Of a DNA stretch of 20,850 nt, positions 16,074 to 20,850 are shown in pieces. Numbering within the stretch: position 1 is the first letter of the stretch; each line of letters begins with the position of its first letter. Location of the stretch: assembly GCA_937896275.1 (NCBI GenBank), contig CALBMW010000218.1, forward strand, positions 1 through 20,850, read 5' to 3'. The notes below the pieces were generated by a model. That model was not told the origin of the DNA. It saw nothing but the letters and a program-made list of their open reading frames with translations, and did no database searches. The DNA is from an uncultured Myxococcales bacterium. GTDB taxonomy: Bacteria; Myxococcota_A; Bradymonadia; UBA7976; UBA1532. The position numbers were made by a program, and so were the translations under genes.

Positions 16074-16235
16074 GAGGGTGTTTACATATCCAAGGTCGAG
16101 CCGGGTGCGCCCACCGGCGGCGAGGTCGAGGCGGGAGGCCGCAGGACTATCAGAGATAATTCAAGCGCCGACCAACGAAGAGATCGTCGTCGGGGGGTGT
16201 GCACGGCGAAGTGCCGAGGGTTTGTAAACACCCTC
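16074..16235. mobile_element. MITE-like element B (162 bp)
   Basis: A perfect 13-bp terminal inverted repeat, GAGGGTGTTTACA (16074-16086) and TGTAAACACCCTC (16223-16235), is flanked by TTA at 16071-16073 and 16236-16238. The ends are unrelated to those of element A apart from the first GAG, so this is a second family. The interior shows no ORF and little internal symmetry. Its left target copy is shared with the right target of element A. Its right target copy is the stop codon of the penicillin-binding protein gene. TTA fits a TNA-type 3-bp target seen in some IS5-related groups; the parent element is not identified. Confidence 0.72.
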
Positions 16236-18800
16236 TTAGAGAGGGCGATCCTCGTCATCGGACGGCGCGCCGTCCTCGGCTTCCCGGTCCGCGGTCTCGT
16301 CATCGGCCTCGGCGACGGGCAGCGCCACGCGCACCGGCGCCAGCGCTGCCGGTCGCAGCGTGTCGGGTAACGGCACCACGTCGATCGAGGGCACCGCGAC
16401 CGCGGGTCCGGCGGCCTCCTCGAAGAAGAAGCTGCCCGCGTCGACCTCGCCCTTGGCGGGCGCGTAGTCGGTGGGCTCGGTGCCGACGAGGAACACCTCG
16501 TCGAGGCCGGGCGCGCCTGCGGGGGCCAGCTTGCCGGTGGCCGCATCGATTCGCACGCCGACTACGCCCTCGGGCGGCGCCGACCAGCCGGGACCCTCGG
16601 TCTCCATGGCCTCGAGGTAGCGCTTGACCAGCGGCAGGGCGGTGCTGCCCCCCGCCTCCTTGCGGCCCAGCGAGCGGGGGCGATCGAAGCCCACCCAGGC
16701 CCCCACCACCACGTCGGGCAGCAGAGCCACGAACCACGCGTCCCGCGCGTCGTTGCTGGTGCCGGTCTTGCCCACCACCGGCCGCGCGAAGCCCGCCAGC
16801 TTGCGCCCGCTGCCCTCGGTCACCACGCTGCGCATCACGTCGCGCAGCACCCACACCAGCGCGGGATCCAGCCCCTGCTGCAGCCCGGTGGCGTCCACCA
16901 CGAGTGGCGCGTCGGGCTGCTCGGGGCGCACCACGCGCGTGATGAAGCGCGGCTGCCCCACCCGCCCGTCCGCGGCGAAGGTCGCGTAAGCGTTGATCAG
17001 CTCGATGGGCGTGACCTCGCTCGACCCCAGGGCCAGGGTCGGGCCGTTCTCCAAAGGCGACGAGATGGTGGCGCGGCGCGCGAAGTCCTGCACCGCCTCC
17101 GGGCCGATGTCCTCGATCAGGCCCACCGCGACGCTGTTGATGGACTGCGCCAGCGCTTGCCGCAGCGTCAGGACGCCTTTGTATTTGCCCGTGTAGTTCT
17201 TGGGGGTCCAGAAGCGCCCCTTGCCGACGTGCTTCGTCTCGGGCGCGTCGACCAGCAGCGTGGCCGGGTTGAAGCGGCGCGTCTCGAAGGCCGCGCCCCA
17301 CACGAAGGGCTTGAACGCGCTGCCTGGCTGCCGGTGCGCCTGGGTGGCGCGGTTGAGCGGTGAGTCTGCGAACCGGTAGCCGCCGACCAGGGCCAGCACG
17401 TCGCGCGTCTGCGGCGCGATCACAACCATCGCGGCCTGGGGCGCACCGGCGAGGATCGCGTCCATCCGTTTGGGGAACTGCGGCCCGTCGGCGCGCACCT
17501 GCACGGTGATCACCTGGCCGGGCGCGTAGGGCAGCTTGCCGTCCTCGCCCACGAAGCGATCGGCCGACGCGAGCTTCACGCGCGCGCGCCCGATCCCCAG
17601 GTCGACGAGCAGGCTCCGGTCGGTGACCTTCTCGACCCGCGCCGGCGCGAAGACGCCCGCTGGGGGTGGCTGCCCCCTCAGCACCCGCGTCCGCTCGGCG
17701 CGCCAAGCCGCCTCGGTGACCACCTTCTTGGCCGGACGCCCGTAGCCGTGGCGCGCGTCCACCTCGCGCAGCCCGGCCCGCAGCGCCTCGACCGCCGCGT
17801 GCTGCCGCCTCAGATCGAGGGTGGTGTGAATCTGCAGCCCGCCGGCCGCAACGGCCTCGGCGCCCACCAGATCGCGGGCCTCGATCCGGGCCGCCTCGAC
17901 GAACCACCGGGCCTCCTCGACGGCGTCGTCGGGCACATCGGCCACTGCCATCGCCGAGGCCTTGGCCGCCTCGGCCTCCGCCTGACCGATGTGCCCGTTG
18001 TGCGCCATCTGATCGAGGACGTAGGCCCGCCGCTCGGTCGCCCTGTCGGGGTGCTTGCGGGGCGATAGCCGCTCGGGAGACTGCACCAGCCCCGCCAGCG
18101 TCGCCGCCTCGGGCAGCGAGATCTCCGAGATGTCCTTGCCGAAGTAGTAGCGGCAGGCCTCCTGCACCCCGTAGCGGCCATGCCCGAAGTAGATGGCGTT
18201 GAGGTAGATGGTGAGGATGTCGTCCTTGCTCAGCTTCTGCTCGAGGCGGCGCGCGAGGATGATCTCCCGGGCCTTTCGCTCGAAGCGCTTCTCGGGCGTG
18301 AGGAGCAGGTTCTTCACCGTCTGTTGGGTGATGGTGCTGCCCGAGCCCGTCACGTGGCCCGCGCGGGCGCTGTTGTAGAGCGCCCGCAGCATGCCGGTGA
18401 AGTCGAGGCCTTCGTGGTGGTAGAAGTCGGCGTCCTCGGCCGAGAGGATCGCGTGCACCATGACGTCCGGGATGCGGTCGCGCCCGACCACGGTTCGGCG
18501 CTCGGTGAAGAACTCGGCGATGACCGTGCCGTCGGCCGCGTACATGCGCGAGACCTGGGGCGGGCGGTAGTCGGCGAGGGACTCGAAGTCGGGCAGATCG
18601 CGCGAGAAGTACTGGTAGCCCAGCCCGGCAGCCAGCACGCCGAGCAGGCCCAGCACCAGCCCCAGAAGGCCGGTCGAGCGGAGAACGCGCCACCGGAGCG
18701 AGGCCGGCGGCCGGGCTTTCCCGGCCCGGGGATCGGGCTTGCGCGCGCGCTTCGGGGCGCTGCTTCGGGGGCCGGCCTTCCTCGGTGCGCCGCGCGTCAT
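16236..18800 (-). CDS. mrcA: Penicillin-binding protein 1A (bifunctional class A)
   Basis: This 854-residue bifunctional peptidoglycan synthase has a basic, Pro/Ala-rich cytoplasmic tail (1-38) and one membrane helix (about 43-63). The GT51 glycosyltransferase domain has catalytic Glu122 in AEDADFYHHEG, GSTITQQTVKN, and RKAREIILARRLEQKLSKDDILTIYLN, with LPEAATLAGLVQSP closing the fold. An OB-like insert (about 385-445) is typical of PBP1A. The transpeptidase domain has SAFK (Ser494 to Lys497), SIN (553-555) and KTG (678-680). All catalytic motifs are intact. The last 60 residues are acidic (EADDETADREAEDG). ATG 18800 gives a normal N-terminal tail. The TAA stop coincides with the target duplication of MITE-like element B, so the element abuts the coding end exactly without changing the protein. 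Confidence 0.95.
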   Translation of the reverse strand: MTRGAPRKAGPRSSAPKRARKPDPRAGKARPPASLRWRVLRSTGLLGLVLGLLGVLAAGLGYQYFSRDLPDFESLADYRPPQVSRMYAADGTVIAEFFTERRTVVGRDRIPDVMVHAILSAEDADFYHHEGLDFTGMLRALYNSARAGHVTGSGSTITQQTVKNLLLTPEKRFERKAREIILARRLEQKLSKDDILTIYLNAIYFGHGRYGVQEACRYYFGKDISEISLPEAATLAGLVQSPERLSPRKHPDRATERRAYVLDQMAHNGHIGQAEAEAAKASAMAVADVPDDAVEEARWFVEAARIEARDLVGAEAVAAGGLQIHTTLDLRRQHAAVEALRAGLREVDARHGYGRPAKKVVTEAAWRAERTRVLRGQPPPAGVFAPARVEKVTDRSLLVDLGIGRARVKLASADRFVGEDGKLPYAPGQVITVQVRADGPQFPKRMDAILAGAPQAAMVVIAPQTRDVLALVGGYRFADSPLNRATQAHRQPGSAFKPFVWGAAFETRRFNPATLLVDAPETKHVGKGRFWTPKNYTGKYKGVLTLRQALAQSINSVAVGLIEDIGPEAVQDFARRATISSPLENGPTLALGSSEVTPIELINAYATFAADGRVGQPRFITRVVRPEQPDAPLVVDATGLQQGLDPALVWVLRDVMRSVVTEGSGRKLAGFARPVVGKTGTSNDARDAWFVALLPDVVVGAWVGFDRPRSLGRKEAGGSTALPLVKRYLEAMETEGPGWSAPPEGVVGVRIDAATGKLAPAGAPGLDEVFLVGTEPTDYAPAKGEVDAGSFFFEEAAGPAVAVPSIDVVPLPDTLRPAALAPVRVALPVAEADDETADREAEDGAPSDDEDRPL

Positions 18801-18849
18801 CGATCCTCTGCTTGCGTCCGGGCGCCGCGTGTGTCACCCATCAACGGCG

Positions 18850-19125
18850 ATGGAACCCCACGTCGACCGCTACACATTCCGCCTCCAACTGCGCAAGCAG
18901 ACCGGGGAGTACGACGCCCGCGTCATCGAGCGCGACGGCGCGTTCTCGCTGCAGGTCTGGATGAGCACGCCCGAGCAGCCGGACATCCTGCTCGAGGTCA
19001 AGCCCGTGCGCGACGGCGAGAAGATCTGGCCGCTCTTTCGTGCGCTCTGCGTGCATCGGGGGGTCGTGCCGCTCGAGCGCCGCCGACGCGACGGCGCGCT
19101 GGGCCCCTGGGAGCCGATCCCGTAG
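18850..19125 (+). CDS. Small hypothetical protein, 91 aa
   Basis: I do not recognise the family. The 91 residues are hydrophilic, with alternating pattern typical of a small beta-rich domain: YTFRLQLRKQTGEYDARVIERDG, SLQVWMSTPEQPDILLEVKP, then a helical stretch LFRALCVHRGVVPLE and a charged tail. There is no signal peptide or membrane segment. ATG 18850 is 49 bases from the divergent penicillin-binding protein start, so the two share a short promoter region; no strong ribosome site is visible, and an in-frame GTG at 18829 is an alternative. Codon use is like that of its neighbours. Probably a real gene because the sequence is compositionally ordinary rather than Arg/Ala shadow-like. Confidence 0.65.
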   Translation: MEPHVDRYTFRLQLRKQTGEYDARVIERDGAFSLQVWMSTPEQPDILLEVKPVRDGEKIWPLFRALCVHRGVVPLERRRRDGALGPWEPIP

Positions 19126-19141
19126 CGTCCGGGGCGCTCCC

Positions 19142-19210
19142 TCACTGCGTCCGTCGCTGCGTCCGTCGCTGCGTCCGTCGCTGCGTCCGTCACTGCGTCC
19201 GTCACTGCGG
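19142..19210. repeat. 12-bp tandem repeat, five full copies
   Basis: The unit TCRCTGCGTCCG is repeated five times (19142-19201) plus a 9-base sixth copy (19202-19210, last base differs). Units 1, 5 and 6 begin TCA and units 2-4 begin TCG. The sixth copy contains the stop codon of the minus-strand lipoprotein gene, so the array lies exactly at its 3' end, convergent with the small gene ending at 19125. Confidence 0.92.
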
Positions 19211-19642
19211 GGTCACCGTGAAGCGGGCGGCGTAGTCCGTCGGCAGCGGGCGCCCGTCGGCCGCCTCGAAGCCGCGTCCCACGGTGAGCGTCCAGCGGCC
19301 GGGCGTCAGCTGAGCGAGCACCTCGGGATCGAGCACCACGCGCAGCGTGAAGGTGTCCTGGTCGTATGCCACGTTGCCTGCGTCGCCGCGCACCACGGGA
19401 AGCGGCCCGCGCGCGCCGGCGAGCGTCAGTCGATCGTTCGCCTGATCCCGCGCCTGTGCTTCGGGGCCTAGATCGGCGCTGAAGGTCACCGCCAACTCGC
19501 CCAGGTCGCCGCGCGCGATGGTCGCGCCATTGGCGGGGTAGGTGTTGAACACCAACAGGGGCGCGTCCACCTGCAAGATCGGCGCGTCGACGCAGCCCGG
19601 CGCCAAGACGCCCAGGGCGATGATCAAAAGAGCGCGCGCCAT
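19202..19642 (-). CDS. Small lipoprotein with Big_5/SbsA-type Ig-like domain
   Basis: This 146-residue lipoprotein has signal MARALLIIALGVLAPGC with lipobox LAPGC (Cys17). A single Ig-like domain of the bacterial Big_5 type follows: TYPANGATIARGDLGELAVTFS, then LTPGRWTLTVGRGFEAADGRPL and a closing RFTV strand. It is likely anchored in the outer membrane facing the periplasm or surface. ATG 19642 has GGAGG five bases upstream. It overlaps the end of the barrel-protein gene by 19 bases, so the two are co-translated and may form a pair. Function unknown; the domain is common in myxobacterial lipoproteins. Confidence 0.8.
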   Translation of the reverse strand: MARALLIIALGVLAPGCVDAPILQVDAPLLVFNTYPANGATIARGDLGELAVTFSADLGPEAQARDQANDRLTLAGARGPLPVVRGDAGNVAYDQDTFTLRVVLDPEVLAQLTPGRWTLTVGRGFEAADGRPLPTDYAARFTVTPQ

Positions 19643-20292
19643 CCCGCCTCCAAGAACAGGCCGGTCGCCCGGACGTCGCCCGTCGCCGGGGGGGCTCCGA
19701 GGGGGGCGGTCGCTTGCCAGCCGCCCCCGGCCACCACCTCGCCCGACGTCACCGGCCAGGACAGGTCGACCCGCGCGACCCCGATCCAGTCGGCGCGGTC
19801 GTCGCTGCGGGAAGCGTAGGTGTCGCCCCCCGCCACCGCGCTGTCCAGCGAGGCGTGGGTCCAGGCGACCCCACCGAGGAGCGCGAGCCCCCAGCGCGCG
19901 TCGCCGTCGTCGCCCCCCCAGGCTACGCCCAGCAGGCCGGGCACCGTCCACTGTGTGTGGTCGGCGCGGACGGTCAGGGTGTCGGCGTTGATGCTCAGGG
20001 GCGCGCCCAGGGCGCTGATCGTCGTACGGCTGGCCCCCGTCTCGACCGCCACCCACAGACCCGCGCCTAGGGCGCGTCGCCAGGCGGCGGCCAGCCTCAC
20101 GCTGGCCCCGTCGAGCACCTGCGCCGGGACGAGCGCGCCCGCGCGCACCTCGATGGCCTGCGTGGGAGGCGCGGCGGGAGGCGCGGTGTCCGCCGCGCCT
20201 GCGCCCGCCGGCACCGCCCAGCATACGACCCAGGGCAACGCCCACGGGCTCTGGCGCCCGAAGCCCGAGGTGCCCAGCATGCTTTTGCCCAT
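19624..20292 (-). CDS. Predicted outer-membrane beta-barrel protein
   Basis: This 222-residue protein has an N-terminal hydrophobic stretch (WALPWVVCWAVPAGAGA, about 17-33) that looks like a signal peptide with cleavage near AGA-AD. The rest is alternating Gly/aromatic/Ala strands (VRLAAAWRRALGAGLWVAVETGA, WTVPGLLGVAW, WGLALLGGVAW, IGVARVDLSWPV, ATGLFLEAGWRALF). It ends in Phe, the usual C-terminal signature for barrel insertion by the Bam complex. ATG 20292 is supported by GGGGGG four bases upstream; the frame stays open further upstream, but the sequence there is repeat and antisense of the next gene. No specific family is recognised. Confidence 0.72.
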   Translation of the reverse strand: MGKSMLGTSGFGRQSPWALPWVVCWAVPAGAGAADTAPPAAPPTQAIEVRAGALVPAQVLDGASVRLAAAWRRALGAGLWVAVETGASRTTISALGAPLSINADTLTVRADHTQWTVPGLLGVAWGGDDGDARWGLALLGGVAWTHASLDSAVAGGDTYASRSDDRADWIGVARVDLSWPVTSGEVVAGGGWQATAPLGAPPATGDVRATGLFLEAGWRALF

Positions 20293-20434
20293 CGATCCCC
20301 CCGGTGTTAGGATGCCTCGGAAGTGGAGAGGGTGGACCCGCGGTTCGATCCGTTTCGGCGTTGCCGGCCGCATGTCGTGATTGGCCTGTTGTTTGATTTG
20401 GCGGCCTATTGATCGTGCGGCCGCGGGCCATGCA

Positions 20435-20574
20435 GCTTCCGGCCAGGACCTACGGAGCTTCCGACCGAATGTACCGAGCCACCGGCCGCATCGATCGAGC
20501 TTCGCGCCGTCGTTGGTCAGCTTCGCGCCGTAATTGGTGAGCCTACGCGCCTTAATTGGTGTGCTTCGCGAAAG
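20435..20574. repeat. 21-22 bp tandem repeat array in intergenic gap
   Basis: Six head-to-tail units start with GCTT, GCCA or GCCT at 20435, 20457, 20478, 20499, 20520 and 20541, with a partial seventh at 20563. Units at 20499 and 20520 differ at only three of 21 bases; the next retains TTAATTGGTG. Earlier units are more diverged (GCTTCCGRCC...CGA). The array sits in the 369-base divergent gap between the barrel gene (start 20292) and the zinc-ribbon gene (start 20662). The period is two helical turns. The remaining parts, 20293-20434 and 20575-20661, show no gene or clear site. Confidence 0.75.
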
Positions 20575-20661
20575 TAGCAGCCCCGTGCCGATCGCGTCCC
20601 CTCCGCTCTTGAAGACCCACCCCTGCAATCCTGCGCCGGCGTTCCGCCGTGTGAGGTGCCG

Positions 20662-20850
20662 ATGAGGATCATCTGCCCCAAGTGTGGCGCGGACTACAAC
20701 ATCAGCGAGAGCAAGATCCCGCCCGATGGGCTGCAGATCAAGTGCCCCAAGTGCCTGCACAGCTTTCTCGCGCACCGCGATGGACAGACCACGGCCGTGT
20801 CGTCGGCGACGATGACCGGATCGATGCCGGCGATGCGACCGCGGCCGCCC
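20662..20850 (+). CDS. Zinc-ribbon protein (3' partial)
   Basis: Sixty-three codons are present before the window ends, with no stop. The N-terminal zinc ribbon is clear: MRIICPKCGADYNI (Cys5, Cys8), then DGLQIKCPKCLHSF (Cys28, Cys31), of the MJ0042/zinc_ribbon type. It is followed by a Thr/Ser/Met/Pro-rich linker. In myxobacteria this ribbon commonly starts longer proteins with TPR, GYF or membrane domains, including the gliding-motility protein AgmX type, so the downstream part decides its role. GAGG at 20653-20656 supports ATG 20662. Confidence 0.85.
   Translation, partial: MRIICPKCGADYNISESKIPPDGLQIKCPKCLHSFLAHRDGQTTAVSSATMTGSMPAMRPRPP

Noticed and set aside
15864..16370. A 168-codon plus-strand frame across the two MITE-like elements
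   Set aside because: It runs through both inverted repeats and into the antisense of PBP1A; no motif or ribosome site.
20435..20574. Possible CRISPR array
   Set aside because: Units are contiguous with no unique spacers, and no cas genes are present. The 19142-19210 repeat is likewise a simple tandem repeat.
20293..20775. Upstream extension of the barrel-protein frame to 383 codons
   Set aside because: It crosses the 21-bp repeats and the antisense of the zinc-ribbon gene; ATG 20292 has a ribosome site and begins a signal peptide.

Overview
This is a GC-rich bacterial window with a Gram-negative envelope gene set (two lipoproteins, a predicted outer-membrane barrel, a class A penicillin-binding protein). 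A PilZ domain of the kind expanded in myxobacteria, an N-terminal CPKC zinc ribbon typical of myxobacterial proteins, and a giant Ig-like/FG-GAP surface lipoprotein together suggest Myxococcota or a close relative. That placement is an inference from gene style only.

Layout. (1) 2-667: the C-terminal FAD-binding part of electron transfer flavoprotein alpha, followed by a GC-rich hairpin. (2) 845-10786: six consecutive plus-strand genes forming a probable RiPP (ribosomally made, modified peptide) locus. They are a PqqD-like peptide-binding protein, a 2306-residue Ig-like/FG-GAP lipoprotein, a 54-residue putative precursor peptide at 8235-8399, an HPr-kinase-like P-loop protein, a radical SAM/SPASM enzyme, and a soluble S26-type Ser/His/Asp protease. 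The last four are packed with gaps or overlaps of +7, -37 and -4 bases, so they are almost certainly co-translated. (3) 10836-11909 (minus): a Glu/Leu/Phe/Val dehydrogenase, divergent from (4) ribonuclease G (11967-13448) and a PilZ protein two bases behind it. (5) 13810-15854 (minus): a fused oxidoreductase-like/acetyltransferase protein overlapping a J-domain gene by GTGA. (6) 15906-16239: two adjacent, different MITE-like elements, each about 160 bp with terminal inverted repeats, sharing a TTA(G) target. (7) 16236-18800 (minus): penicillin-binding protein 1A, whose stop codon lies in the target duplication of the second element. (8) 18850-19125: a small unknown gene. (9) 19142-19210: a 12-bp tandem repeat. 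(10) 19202-20292 (minus): a barrel protein overlapping a small Ig-like lipoprotein. (11) 20435-20574: a 21-22 bp tandem repeat array in a 369-bp intergenic gap. (12) 20662-end: the start of a zinc-ribbon protein.

The main candidate for a poorly described system is the RiPP locus. A plausible scheme is that the PqqD-like protein presents the precursor leader to the radical SAM enzyme, which crosslinks the Cys-containing C-terminal half. The HprK-like protein may phosphorylate the peptide, and the S26-like protease may remove the leader. The giant lipoprotein sits between the PqqD gene and the precursor, which may tie the product to the cell surface. All of this rests on gene content and motifs; no product is known from the sequence.
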